From Paralvinella palmiformis (lineage: Eukaryota; Annelida; Polychaeta; Terebellida; Alvinellidae): a DNA stretch of 64,000 nucleotides. The translations under genes and the position numbers were made by a program. This document shows, in pieces, positions 46,012 to 57,900 of this stretch; positions within the stretch are counted from its first letter, which is position 1, and every line of letters begins with the position of its first letter. The stretch lies in the NCBI GenBank assembly GCA_025642065.1, contig JAODUP010000104.1:186001-250000 (forward strand), read 5' to 3'. The notes beneath the pieces were generated by a model. The model searched no databases, was not told where the DNA came from, and worked only from the letters and a program-made list of their open reading frames with translations.

Positions 46012-48720
46012 TCAATCTATGTGTAGTTCTTGTTCTTGTTCATCCTCCTTCGTGTTGTCACATGTCTTCAGGGTACAAGCTTCGATACAGTTCAGTCCAT
46101 CAGTAATACACTCACAGGTTGGCACGACACAGCTTCGATTGCACTTGCAGTGCAGAAAATCTAGAATGGTATCTGGAGCCGGGGCTCCAGTCATCCAATT
46201 AATCTTGAGATGTCCTTCATGGTCTAACTCCCATCCATTACATTCAGAGGGGCTTGGCACATCAGTTGTATCTTGTAGGGAGCGATGCCATATTGCTGTT
46301 CTCCTATGTGGTTCTTGTCACTCTGGAATGAACTATACCAGCTTCATCTTACTCACTGCACATGAGAGTAGACGTCTCCACTGTTAGATCATGTGACCAG
46401 GCACAATATTGGTGAAATGTATGACTTTGTCCGACCTTCTCAGTGGTCTTTTAGGCACTTTGATAGACAGTTGCAGATAGACATTAAACACTACATCAGT
46501 CCTGGCTTCAGACCATGTTGGTCTTCTTGATTGTGCCATCACAGTTGATCAATGACCAAGGGACTGGAACAAGTGGATGTCCCAGCAAATCTTTCATATC
46601 AAACTTCCTGCTTGAAGCAACCAAAAAGCTTCTGGTCAGATTTTAACCCAATATCGTTGTTTGATAACCTCTTTGTTATCTTCTTCTTCGGGTTTTCAAA
46701 GGTCATTAGCTTCATGCTTGGCAGACGGTTAAAACAATGCTGTTCATCTTTCTCCAAACGAACCTCTTGGAACTTCTTCCGTGGCAACCTCAGTTAAGCT
46801 TCATACATTAGTTTACAAAGTCGAACACTCCTGTTGTAGCTTCGTCCTTCAGTACGCTTGAAACAGATCCTTCTGCAATGGTGTCTGACTCAATGGCAAT
46901 ATCACACAAGCCAGCAGTACTGAATCGTTTCTCAATAGGGCGATCAAGATACAACTTTCTTATACTTCGATTCATACTTCCATTTTATTTCAGCTGCTTT
47001 TGCATATAATGCTTAATCAAACACACACACAATTTCATCAACATTCAGGGCATTCTCAATCTTGAGAACATTGTTGAGTACATAATAAACAGTGGATGAT
47101 TTGTGCCAGGTGCGTTGATGGTATATAGATCCCCAATAATATGTTTCATTACTGTGACATTATCACGGGTCATCATGTTGAAGCCAGTCGTCCATAAGCT
47201 CACAGTTTACTCAGAAGTGTCACCATTGACCACAATCAAATTCAGTGGCTTAGCTAGTGGTGGACATTCTCTGTTGTCTGCATTGTATTCTGATACTTCC
47301 GTGGACACTGGTGTGATGCTTCAAGATTTCGTCACAAGCAGTTCAAGTTTCTTTTCTGAGAATGAAGCAGTCGTTAGCTGTGGTTGTACGATGATACCAT
47401 TAATTCGATGTGAGATTCCTTCACCACTGAGAGTTTCTTCCAAGTGATCAATATTGTGGGGATACATGGATGGCTACTTTATGGCAGGATAACTCCGTTG
47501 TCAGCTTTGGGTTTCTGCGATTTAGTACTTTGATGAGGCCTACATTTCCAGTTAGGGATTTCACACCCCATGTCAGCAGAACGTGTTTGGAAGGTATGAT
47601 TGCACCACCATTAAATGCATAGACACAGTCCTGCCCGACTAATTGTGTCAACCGTTGGAACCTTGGACTTACATCTATTCCATTTCCTTGAAATAGAACA
47701 TTCAGAAACAGTAGGAGGGCTTCTGGAAGCTTGACATAGTCTGCATCAGGATGTGGTAGCCAAGGCATTCTCAGCATACTTTTGATCCTCCCACGTAGGT
47801 GACTAGTTGAAGCTTTCACTGTATGTTCTATGCATTCTGCTTATTTCATTTATTTTAGTTTATCTTTTAACTTCATGTTTTCAACCACAACATTGGTCAT
47901 AGATAGTTGTCTGGGAAGACAAGAACTCTCCTATTCTTCTCACAGACAAAATGAAGAGAGTACTTAAATTCACTTTCCAGCTTACGTCATATGTGCGTCT
48001 TTGTTTGTTGGTTCACTTTATCACTGATGTAATCAGGTGTACTCATACTCATAAACTCCACCAAATGATCTGTCAGGGAAGTTAATCTCATAGCCTTTGA
48101 CTCAGCAAACAGGGCGTTTCTGATGTGATCATACAACAGAATATATGCATTCTGTTCAGCAGTCTGATATTTAATGTCATCATCTGATGAATGTTAAATA
48201 GTGGAATTCTGCTTCTCTCCCCTGGTGCAGTTATGATAACACGACTTGAGGTAGTGTGCTTCAGCAGCAACCAATTCACGTGATGTGATGGCAATGTTTC
48301 TGTCATCAAGATTGGCTATGGCTGCATGTCGGATTTTATCATATGAACGTAACTCATCTAAACGTAACTCAATATTTCAGTTGATTTTTATCCTTGAGAG
48401 TATTTCTTCTTCTTCCTCTTGCAGAATATACAAATATGTTGAAAGACACGTGAAGTATTATATAGAGAGGATTCTCTGGTGGATTTCCTCATTTCTGTAC
48501 CTTATTAATGAACCTTCCAGCGTGTTCATTATCAACTAGATTCAGGATTGGAAAACACTTTCAGCAACTTTCAGAAGGCTTATAATGGATTGCTGATCTT
48601 TGGGGCTAATGAGGTCGCTGATTGGTGAATTATGTGAGCAAATGAAGCACGAGTTATCCTCTATACGAGAACGCTTATGTGGTCTTTGTTGTGTATCCAT
48701 ATAACTGTTTGCTGGTTGAC
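46012..48720 (-). pseudogene. Degenerate ORF of a multicopy invertebrate element with cysteine-rich tail
   Basis: Minus-strand frames, read from 48,720 down, follow a protein family seen in many copies in cnidarian, arthropod and mollusc genomes. In order: an N-terminal part with NSCFICSHN; KAMRLTSLTDHLVEFM near 48,100; LRGRIKSMLRMPWL and AIIPSKHVLLTWGVKSLTGN at 47,800-47,540; HLEETLSGEGISHRINGIIV near 47,440-47,390; and the end ESNGWEL-like block with TGAPAPDTILDFLHCKC and CECITDGLNCIEAC, a CXC-type cysteine cluster. At least six frame changes or stops break it. Function and class of the family are not established; its copy number suggests a mobile or retrotransposed element. Family assignment is from recalled resemblance. 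Confidence 0.7.
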
Positions 48721-48809
48721 TTCATTTCGTGACCTGAAATCACGCAATGAAACCAATTAAACTTCCCTAATAACTGTCCGTTGTAAATAGCTAAGAACAT
48801 CTTATGTTT

Positions 48810-49103
48810 AATTAATGGAGATCATTAAATGATGTTGGTAGCATTGAATTTCGTGTCATTGTAATTTGTTGTCAATATGAATGCCCAGGAATTTTGTGAC
48901 ATTTACCCTATTAATTAGCTTCTAATTGATGTTTAGTTTGTAATCGTCGATGCCTGTTGTTTTGCTTAGTGTAAATAGTATGTAGTTAGTTTTATAAATG
49001 TTTAATAAGAGTTAAATTGTTTAGAAAATTGGAAAGTTGTTTTAAATCTTCGTTTATAAAATTAAATAACAATAGTAATTCAAGACCTGCTCTCTCTCTC
49101 TCC

Positions 49104-49161
<58 letters not shown>

Positions 49162-49163
49162 GC

Positions 49164-49204
<41 letters not shown>

Positions 49205-49610
49205 CGTCTGTGTGTGTGTATGCGCGCGTGTGTGTCCTGTGTGTGTGTCATCTGCGAATGTTATGCACTTGCTTTTTATTCTTTTGTGTAGGTCATTCGT
49301 GTAGATTATGAAGAGAAGTGATCCGAAGGCTGACCTTTGTGGTACTCCACAGCTAATTTGTTGTGTGTCAGAGGCTACTTTAGTTTCAAATAATTTATTT
49401 ATAATACAGGAAATTGGTACACATAAAGCCAGATTTATCATTTTTAACAAAACATTGATGATATTTTTCTTGTTTTTTTTTTTCTTTCTGGTGCGTGCTG
49501 GTTTATAATATCCCATAATTTAGTGATAAATGTATCGTGTGTCATACCAATGTTATCATCATTAGTTAAACATATCCAGTAATGTGAGCTCAAATTATAC
49601 TTTAACACTA
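48810..49610 (-). pseudogene. LINE reverse transcriptase fragment split by a microsatellite
   Basis: The minus strand gives INKLFETKVASDTQQISCGV, then SLLFIIYTNDLHKRI and CITFADDT, the polymerase catalytic box near 49,250. A 140-base run of simple repeat follows directly, then LFNFINEDLKQLSNFLNN at about 49,080-49,030. Beyond it are remnants with KTTGI-like and SQNSWAFILTTN-like blocks down to 48,850. The order is that of a Jockey-group polymerase. PQG is PQR here, another sign of decay. Both ends are missing. Confidence 0.8.
49092..49235. repeat. (TC)(AT)(GT)(CG) compound microsatellite
   Basis: Four adjoining simple-repeat blocks placed inside the reverse transcriptase frame just after FADDT. 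Confidence 0.95.
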
Positions 49611-49700
49611 CGTCCATGCTGATGTGAATCTGCAGTTACGAAATAGGGGGAGGCAATTGTCGATGGCATGCAAAACAACGAGAGAAGAAAAAGAAAGAAA

Positions 49701-49908
49701 AGTATTTCCAAGCATCTATCAAAATGCTCTGTAAAAGAGTATTTCCAAACATCTATCAAAATGCTCCGCAAAAGAGTATTTCCAAACATCTATCAAAATG
49801 CTCTGCAAAAGAGTATTTCCAAACATCTATCAAAATGCTGTGCAAAAGAGTATTTCCAAACATCTATCAAAATGCTCTGTAAAAGAGTATTTCCAAACAT
49901 CTATCAAT
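49701..49908. repeat. 37-bp minisatellite, 5.6 units
   Basis: Unit starts 'agtatttccaaacatctatc', with starts at 49,701, 49,738, 49,775, 49,812, 49,849 and 49,886. Open frames through it (112 codons on plus) cycle through three frames, as expected for a period not divisible by 3. Confidence 0.95.
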
Positions 49909-49974
49909 ATTGTCAATTTTCAGTCAATTGGCCATTTAACCGAGTGAATATGTGCACACATTCTACAATTGGTG

Positions 49975-51400
49975 TACAGCGAACGCTTCGAGTTGGCACC
50001 AACTGACACGATGCAAATGAATGAAAAACTGCACTCCGTTCTAAAGGGTATTGCAGACATGAATTTGGATGTCGGTGACATAAAACTAAAATTAACTTGG
50101 AAGCAATGGCTTGTAAACAAAATTTGATATTCCATAACGAGAACTATGTTGAGATGGTACATAACTTTGTGACACAGAAACTTGGATTACGTGAAAATCT
50201 AGTGTTGCATGGAGCATACAGAATAGGCCGGAAAACTAACAGCAGTCCGAGACATATCAAAGCAAAAATACGAATGAATGTGAACGCCAAATTATTGTTT
50301 CGCTGTGGAAAGACCTCCTATCGTGTGGGAGAGCTAAGCGTTTTTTCCGAAGGATTAGCAGTGTACTATAAGGACACTGTCGCTAAAGGAGTCGATAAAA
50401 TTAAGATTATTAATGATATGGTTTAAACTTAAAACGGTATTTTGTTTTACCAAAGAAGAGTATATTGCACTATGTTATATGGTACCCGGTAATAGAAGGC
50501 AAGATGTTGATACATTTGATGTTTTAGCTAATGATATTGCAGGTTATCAGTCTGGTGATGACAAACGTTTATTGTCTGTCAGGAATAGTACACCAAATCA
50601 TATAGGAAGGGGCGAATTTGGTCGTCTTGAGTTGAAATATACCAGATAGGTTCGTATCATTAAGTATTCGTTGAAACTATTGCATACTTCAACTGATAGA
50701 TATATTAACATTATATATCGCGTTTTATATGGTCAAGCAGCAATTGGTGTAGTGCCGTACGTAATATGGTATTTTCGATAGGAATGGGAGAACCCTGGCA
50801 TTTCCAAATGGTTTGGAAATGCTGATGCCTTTTTGTCAACTTTCAAACAATGTTTTCCAATATATGTATCCAGGACTGGGATACCAGAGTCGAAGCAATG
50901 AGCCGTGGTCGTTTATACATCGGTATCAATTATATGTCCATTGTACCTTGATAAAGTGACAATACGTAAGCATTTAATATCATTATCCAGATTACCCATG
51001 AGTGGTCACCGATCACGTATTGAGACGGGAAGGTGGCATCGACCAGCTGCTATCCCGTATGAGGAGAGAAAATATATACATTGTAAAAAAAATAGATGAC
51101 GAGTATCACTTTGTACTGGAATGTTCTCTCCATGATCGAATCAGAAAATGATATATTCCACGTTAATGTAAAAAACATCCAACTATGTACAAATGTATTG
51201 AATTAATGTCAACTACTGTTTCTTGTACCTTGAAAAACTTAGCCAATTATTGTTACACCGCAGAAACACAACGTACAAATATATATATATGCAACAACCA
51301 ATTAAGACTGGAAGCCTTATGTATCTTTGATGAATAAACTATATATAATATAAGAACTAAAGTGCATAATACAACAATTTAGATATACAATCTGTACATC
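49975..51400 (+). pseudogene. Internally deleted L1-like LINE
   Basis: Plus-strand pieces in order: an ORF1-like segment with coiled-coil lead-in (about 49,990-50,090) and KLGLRENLVLHGAYRIGRK at 50,185-50,240. It joins directly to an endonuclease fragment (WFKLKTVFCFTKEEYIALCY from 50,416, then DVDTFDVLANDI). A jump follows to the C-terminal part of ORF2 at 50,880-51,200, with LISLSRLPMSGHRSRIETGR and EERKYIHCKK, and in another frame EYHFVLEC-like and MYKCIELM-like blocks. The whole reverse transcriptase is missing. Stops and frame changes confirm decay. Confidence 0.72.
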
Positions 51401-51539
51401 AAGACTAGGTAAGTACCTATATAGTAAGCATCTTTGATTTTGACAGGCAGGTGATATATTATTAGAATATTATCATACCCTTAAATATTCCGCTACGACC
51501 GATTCAAAGACACAACTTAACATTGTAAATAGGATCATC

Positions 51540-52492
51540 AATTAAGTTGATATCCGGAGATGAGTTAGATAAATTTCTAGATATCTTTGGTTACACTATC
51601 AGGAAAACACAGTGACAAAGTTGCGCACTACATAACTACAGCTCAGATTTCGAACCACAGTGTTAACTAAGCTGTAGGATGTTTCATCTAATAATCTTAT
51701 TTCCTATAGGAATCTGTACCTTGGTTATAGGTCGCCAGTATTGCTAAGCAAAGCATTTTAAGAACATTAAACCTAACAGGTATTGGGGAAGATTATAAAC
51801 ATTTTTCACGTAGGGTAAGTAAGGGTAAACACGAATACAATCAGAAATAACTCTTCAGGTCCCAAACATTATTTGTATGTCATTGCGTGTTTTTAGAAAA
51901 GAGAAATCAAACTTGAAATTTCATATTACTTAATTAAACCTCTATTTGAATGGAATCTTAAATAAAGAAGAAAAACAGTAATTATCACTTTGAACCTAAC
52001 ACCTGTAAATAATATCATTTCTCTAGCAAGGTGCAGAAGACAGAAATATTATGGTGTTTGTATTCTTGTGGTAACAATATTTAGGTTCTCACTTGTTATT
52101 CGAACCGAACACTACTTGAATTAATTTATTTTAACAACGAAAGTGTCAACTACATTTTAACGAACCATACGAACTGATCAATAAAGGTTGACATTTAGCA
52201 CCGGCTCAGTTTTTGAACTCAATTGAAATCTTCTGGGGCGCGGTTTTATGTGATATCTGATTTTGCGAATTCAATCCAGCGTAAAATCTGTTTGAACTCA
52301 GTCTACATAGCGGTACATATAAATTAGGTTCCATCAAAAAGGCTTAGTGACCGAATAGAGCTGATATGTTATCTAGGCCATTGGAAGTAGGTCACAATTG
52401 AATGACAAACTAGATTGCCATATAAACGTTATAATGTCGAGAAGCCAGCATCACAGGCTGACTAAGTAGAGCGAAATAACTAGCAGTATTAA
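51540..52492 (+). repeat. Left arm of inverted repeat around the sulfotransferase-like locus
   Basis: Matches the reverse complement of 59,565-58,985 (first half, for example 'ggttataggtcgccagt' at 51,725) and of 55,262-54,890 (second half, for example 'gactaagtagagcgaaataa' at 52,460). The two right-arm pieces are therefore one arm split by an insertion. Confidence 0.85.
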
Positions 52493-52639
52493 TGGCGGCG
52501 GGATACTTTGTTTTGATTTGGTGACAAAATTAATGTGAGTAAGCTGAACGCAGCTTTATATATAAATATAATCAAACTGTGCATGACATAATTAAGTCAC
52601 AAATTATTTTATATACACCTTTATACTTTCTACATTAAT

Positions 52640-53075
52640 AATGTATACAAATGCGAGAAATCGAACTAGAGGATAATTTTGGCCTTTTCCCATACCAACG
52701 AATAGGCTCATTTATGTTTAATATTGGCCTGAGGTCGAATACTTTATACCTTGTCTTAGCTTAATAACTTGTCCAATTCGACGAAGTGATATGGCTACAT
52801 GAATAGGACTGCGATATATAAAGAACAGGAACGCATTTGGAAACACTTCTTCCGCCATTTCCATTGTAATTGTATCAGTAAACATAGGCTTGATGATGTA
52901 TGCCAGCGTGTTCTCTCCGAGTATCTTATATGGCTTACACAACACGCGAACCGTGTTTCTGAATGTAAATATATGTAAATATGAGAAATCGAGTATAATT
53001 TTGGGTTTTTCAGTACCAACAAATATGCTCATTTATGTTTAATATTGCCTTGAGGTAGAATACTTTATATCTGTC
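52640..53075. repeat. Tandemly repeated non-coding block flanking an extra exon
   Basis: About 100 bases at 52,650-52,756 recur at 52,976-53,070 ('tgctcatttatgtttaatat' and surroundings), with the duplicated exon between them. This suggests duplication by recombination or slippage. Confidence 0.75.
52758..52963 (-). pseudogene. Duplicated internal exon of the sulfotransferase-like gene
   Basis: Copy of 53,898-54,074 with two substitutions plus 29 bases that the main copy lacks near 54,028. The minus strand encodes TVRVLCKPYKIL, then about ten extra residues and PMFTDTITMEMAEEVFPNA and FIYRSPIHVAISLRRIGQV in one frame, the 3'-phosphate-binding-like region of a sulfotransferase fold. It is isolated from the rest of the gene, being downstream of its stop, so it is not part of a complete gene. 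It shows what the frame of this segment looked like before the deletion in the main copy. Confidence 0.75.
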
Positions 53076-53429
53076 TGATAATTATATATTAGATTTAGTG
53101 TAATTAACTGGAACATGGGAATGTTTAATTTGAATTTAATCAGATAATATTTTTACATTTTATAAAAATACAATATTCTTGTAGAAGGTCATCTCATTGG
53201 AATGAACACACCCATCAACGATTAGAGGGGAAGTCTTGATGTAATGTAATATAAGAGCAGACTTACTGAGAAAAGGTGTCTTTAAATATCCATATTCCGT
53301 CACAGGAACGTACACTTACTAATATACATGTGCACGTCGTATCAACCATTTGCAAGTTAAAATAGATTACGTTAGGTTAATTAATTAAATAAGAGTCATA
53401 GCGTATCTTTAGTAAGAGGTGAGGCTACA

Positions 53430-54707
53430 TCATGATTCCAAGCTGTTGGGTAGACGAAATGTTTTATCATGGTACAAATCTGGAGCAGGTACACCAAACT
53501 CTTCCGACATAGCACGAGCAACAGCCAAGAATCCCAATGGTAGTTTTGGAGGATTTGGAAAGGCATCCCGAAGTTTATCCCTACTGATTGGTGAACTTGC
53601 TTGAGAATCGCTTTCTCCAAAAACGAATCTGGAAGCTGGCAAAGCTGAAATATGTTTTTGATTATTTGCATCTCGTTAGCAACTAGATCTTCATAACGCA
53701 ATCCACGAATTTTGACGCCATGTTTCAAGGCTTGTAAGTAATAATACACAGTAAAGCAGGTAGCCCGATATCCAAACTCAAATTCTGGATGAATGGTGCA
53801 AGTCCAACCTCTATATTCCATGTTGTGCAGTCCAGTTAATTCAAAGATGTTAGCCACTATGTTCGCAAAGTTTGGCAAATATATAATAAGTTTAAATAGC
53901 TTAATAACTTGTCCAATTCGACGAAGTGATATGGCGACATGAATAGGATTGCGATATATAAAGAACAGGAACGCATTTGGAAACACTTCTTCCGCCATTT
54001 CCATTGTAATTGTATCAGTAAACATAGGCGAGTATCTTATATGGCTTACACAACACGCGAACCGTGTTTCTGAACACACGACGTGCTGTAGCACCATGCC
54101 AAATATTATCGCTGAATATCCGTTTGCATACGATGGAAAAACACGTTAGTTCATTGAAACAAACACAACTGCCAGTTTCTCTGAAAAGAGATGTTACCAA
54201 TGTTCCACCACAACGAGCTTGGTTATATAAGAAGATGATCCTGGCTCCAATGTCTTCCAATTGTTCTGCTAATTTATTGAAATGATTCAGAGGTATGGTG
54301 ATGAGCTTTACAGCGCAGTGGAATTGTTTATGGTTAAAGAAATCGTGCACAAACATATCATCTGGCTGGCTATCCACTTGTATAAACACAGCCTCCTTTG
54401 AGTCGATCGCATAGAACGAACAATCGTCTTCGAGCACGCGTTCTGGATGCACGAATCCCTCGTGTACTGTCACAAACAAACTTTCCGGATATCTAATATA
54501 TCGACCAACTGTATATCGAAAAAGAATACGTTTAACGTGAGCGGACGTTTTGTAATTTTCCGGCTTCTTGTTGGTGACAAGTTGACGATTAATGCCGTTC
54601 ACTCTCCAAATTAGTCCTCGAACGATATTGTAGAAATAGTTCAAAGTCAAGAATACGGCCCACGACGAGAAAGTTAACAACAACTCCAAGTATACGAATA
54701 TATCCAT
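53430..54707 (-). pseudogene. Sulfotransferase-like P-loop membrane protein, frameshifted
   Basis: Starts at the ATG at 54,707 with MDIFVYLELLLTFSSWAVFL, a hydrophobic segment fitting a signal anchor. About 150 residues later comes ARIIFLYNQARCGGTLVTSL, which has the strand-loop-helix pattern of the PAPS 5'-phosphosulfate loop. FIYRNPIHVAISLRRIGQV is the likely 3'-phosphate site, followed by GLRYEDLVANEMQIIKNIF. Two frame breaks are visible: a 29-nt deletion at about 54,028, revealed by the exon copy at 52,758-52,963, and a second near 53,600-53,640. After the second, the family-like SDSQASSPISRDKLRDAFP continues in another frame to a stop at 53,430. No introns are needed, so it may be a retrocopy or naturally intronless. 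It lies between inverted repeats. The substrate cannot be told. Assembly indels are an alternative explanation. Confidence 0.7.
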
Positions 54708-54889
54708 TTTTATCCGTGAAACACTTCCTCTAAATAGTTATTTCAGATGACTGAAATTGCATTTTCCAATTCCAGCGTCGATTCCATTGTAACTGTAAAT
54801 ATAGGAGAACAATCGGTTGGTCATAATTCCTCTTATTGTTAATCTCTTTATCATAAACAACTGTACTCGTCACATCCTTTAGTGAAAAA

Positions 54890-55262
54890 CAATACTGCTA
54901 GTTATTTCGCTCTACTTAGTCAGCCTGTGATGCTGGCTTCTCGACATTATAACGTTTATATGGCAATCTAGTCTGTCATTCAATTGTGACCTACTTCCAA
55001 TGGCCTAGATAACATATCAGCTCTATTCGGTCACTAAGCCTTTTTGATGGAACCTAATTTATATGTACCGCTATGTAGACTGAGTTCAAACAGATTTTAC
55101 GCTGGATTGAATTCGCAAAATCAGATATCACATAAAATCGCGTCCCAGAAGTGTTTGGTTGGTTGGAATTACAAATGAGAACCTAAATAGTGTTTGCCAC
55201 AAGAACACAATACAAACACCAGAATAGTTCCGTCTTCTGCAATTTGCAGGCGAGATGATATT
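54890..55262 (-). repeat. Right arm of inverted repeat, inner half
   Basis: Reverse complement of about 52,015-52,492. It breaks off at 55,262 and its continuation resumes at 58,985. Confidence 0.85.
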
Positions 55263-55390
55263 CTGTCCACTTAGGAAATGGTATAGGCAGAGAGATTATA
55301 TACTAGTGCTATATGATAACGAGTGTCTTTTAGTTAAAATTTTAACAAAATCTTCTTAAATATTATTGCTGTATCAAGATTGTATTGTTC

Positions 55391-55480
55391 TTGTTTAAAG
55401 TATGCTCTATCTACTTTTATCCTGTATTTTCTCCATTCTGTGGAGGTTGAATAAAATAAATAAATAAATAAATATAGAAA
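55391..55480 (+). mobile_element. LINE 3' end with (AAAT)n tail
   Basis: Shares 'cttttatcctgtattttctc' and 'tggaggttgaat' with the reverse complement of 55,900-55,960. It ends in an '(aaat)n' tail. A 5'-truncated copy of the same LINE family as the minus-strand neighbour, in tail-to-tail arrangement. Confidence 0.75.
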
Positions 55481-55864
55481 GGTGTTACTATTGACGTGCC
55501 AATTTGGATTTTGAACCAGTAGCGCACCTAGCGGCCGGGTGCCCTTCTCGAAGAGTGGCAATTGTTAAATAACCAAAAGCTCTCTGGTTGTGCACATTTG
55601 ATTTTGTACATGTGTTCCGCATCGTTGAAATGAATTATCAGTACTAGTACTATATGTCACATGATCACATACTTTATTGCTAATTAACGCTTTAATGTGT
55701 GCACAAATTATATAGAAAAAACAAAGCTGTGAAACTGTAAATAAAGATGTCATTTTACAGCCCGGTCACTTCACAGCTTACAATTTGCTATCACTTCACA
55801 GCCGATCAGAAAATAATTGAACGTGGCTTAGGCCATTGCACACCCTATTTTCTTTTTTAATGAA

Positions 55865-55899
<35 letters not shown>

Positions 55900-55902
<3 letters not shown>

Positions 55903-56420
55903 TTCAACCTCCATAGAATGGAGAAAATACAGGATAAAAGTACATACAACATACTATAAACAATAACAATACAAGCTTAATACAGCCATGCAGCAAAAAT
56001 AATATTAGCGGGAGAAATACCCATATCAATAATTCGATTTATTAATGTGCCAGGTATTTAGATTTTTGATTGACAAATAAATCAATAAAATATACAGAAA
56101 GGTTCCTGGTTGATGAATTATTTTGAAATATTCTGGTAAATAAAGACTTGTTATATTCATTTAAAAGAGTATTCGCAACAGTTATGCCAAGAGCATGAAG
56201 AAAATTACTATGATGGGGTCTTTTGCTGAGACCAGAAACGTATTTCATGATGTTGGCTTGTGCAGACTGAATCTTAGTGACATTATTGACACTCACGGGT
56301 AGACAGGGCGTCAGGCGTCCCGTTTATAAGAAATTCTCCACATATTCCATGTATTCCAGGTGACCTGTTTCTTTTCAGTCTTTTTATACATTGACGGAAA
56401 TCTCAGCACAACATAACAAG
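55900..56420 (-). pseudogene. LINE 3' part (C-terminus of polymerase ORF plus UTR)
   Basis: The minus strand encodes IQSAQANIMKYVSGLSKRPH and ANTLLNEYNKSLFTRIFQNN (56,265-56,110). This matches the end of a non-LTR polymerase ORF as I recall it from molluscan repeats. Upstream, KRLKRNRSPGIHGI in another frame is an N-terminal RT block, so the middle is deleted. The 3' UTR ends in 'tctatggaggttgaatttta' and an (AT)n tract. Confidence 0.65.
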
Positions 56421-56478
56421 AGGCTTGTTCAGAAGTAATCCCATACAGACAGGGTAATCAACAGGTGTGGCAAACAAA

Positions 56479-56480
<2 letters not shown>

Positions 56481-56513
<33 letters not shown>
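56481..56513. repeat. (CA)n microsatellite
   Basis: About 16 CA pairs. A poly-C run follows at 56,624-56,635. Confidence 0.95.
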
Positions 56514-56515
<2 letters not shown>

Positions 56516-56751
56516 CAGTGTTGGCCAAAAGAAATAAAAACAAAATTGTTCCAATTGTGAAAGATTATAAATATTTTATGTACACACAAAAATGATTATA
56601 ATAACAGCATTTCACGTCTACATCCCCCCCCCCCCAATTAGGTTCAAATGACCAATTTACCTAATTTACTTGCATATCAAATGTTAAATACAGACACTTA
56701 TCAAGGCTTAAGTAATTATGGAGATGGATACATTGTTGTGTAATGTAATAG

Positions 56752-57900
56752 TTACTCATTAACTCCTAGAAGCATGTACAACTTATGAATGAGTCGCTGG
56801 AGAACTGTAGTGCTGGTCTTGAGAGTGACGACTCTCACAAGTCCTTTGTGATCAGTATGCACTTCTGTGACTCTGCCCATATTCCAAGCGTTCCTTGGTG
56901 TGTTGTCTGTGGTGAGGACGATGTCTCCTACTTTAACATTTCGTTGAGGCTTGACCCACTGTTGCCTATTCTGTAGCAAATGCAGAGAATACATCATTCG
57001 TCTGACATATCTGATTAGCCTTTCCCAGAACCCACAAAAATGGGAGGAGGCTGGTGGATTAAACGTCCCCTCGATGCGATGCTGTTGTAAGTACCTGCCG
57101 ATGCGTATTACCTGATGCGTATTACGGGTGCTCTTCTTGCCAGGAACCTCCTGATGGCTTGAATACACGAGTCAGTAGTGAGAGAATGCGACACCCCAAG
57201 ATGGGCTGCTCTTGAACTACAGCAAGTGAAAATCACTCCATATCTCTTCTGAACTGTACGACCTCTCTTGACTTCTATAAGCCCGAAATAATCCACATCA
57301 ACGTAGCTAAATGCAGGTAAGTCTCCAATAACTCTGTCAGAAGGTAAGTCCGCCATATGTTGGCCTTCGGGATGGGCAAAGTACCTTCTACAGTCGACAC
57401 ATTTGGAAAGCATGCTTTTAATGAGTGGCCTGCACGTGGAATCCAGAACCTTTGCCTGAGCTCAGCTAACATGCTGGGTTTTTTCCAAGTTGTCCAATTC
57501 GCTTAGTATGTCCCACAAAAGCAGTCTGGTAAATGGTGAATGACCAGGCAGCAGTATTTGGTGTTTGGCGTCATATGATAAGTTGGAGTCTAACCCTGAT
57601 GACATCATCCATGATAAAGGGGTTGAGCTTGTATATGGCACTTGAGGACTTCACGCCAGTAGGTCGTTTGTGTGACTTCATATCTCGTAGATGTGTACGT
57701 TCCTCTTGATAATGCTGGCATTGTGCATGTTTGACTAAAGTCATCTCAGATTCATTGAGAAGTTCTGTCGGCAGCAGTAGATTATTACGATTAACAGACA
57801 CATGGCCAGGGTATTCACCAGGTCTGCCCTTGGCTTTCAAGCAGTGGATGAAAATGACTATCTCGGTGATATCTCTGGCTGGATGACAAACTATAGACAC
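56752..57900 (-). pseudogene. BEL/Pao LTR retrotransposon pol fragment (integrase and C-terminal domain)
   Basis: The minus strand, from 57,900, shows the zinc-binding lead-in of a BEL/Pao integrase (SSAIYKLNPFIMDDVIRV near 57,630-57,580). LAELRQRFWIPRAGHS follows near 57,470-57,420, then CVDCRR and YVDVDYFGLIEVKRGRTVQK at 57,310-57,250 with YGVIFTCCSSRAAHLGVSHS, carrying the first catalytic aspartate region. A DUF5641-type C-terminus follows with FNPPASSHFCGFWERLIRYV at 57,070-57,010, QRNVKVGDIVLTTDN and NAWNMGRVTEV. Frame breaks occur near 57,560, 57,420 and 57,110, and part of the core is deleted. No LTRs were seen. Confidence 0.85.

Noticed and set aside
45989..46387. 132-codon plus-strand frame rich in Ser and Cys
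   Set aside because: It is the shadow of the cysteine-rich tail of the minus-strand element ORF.
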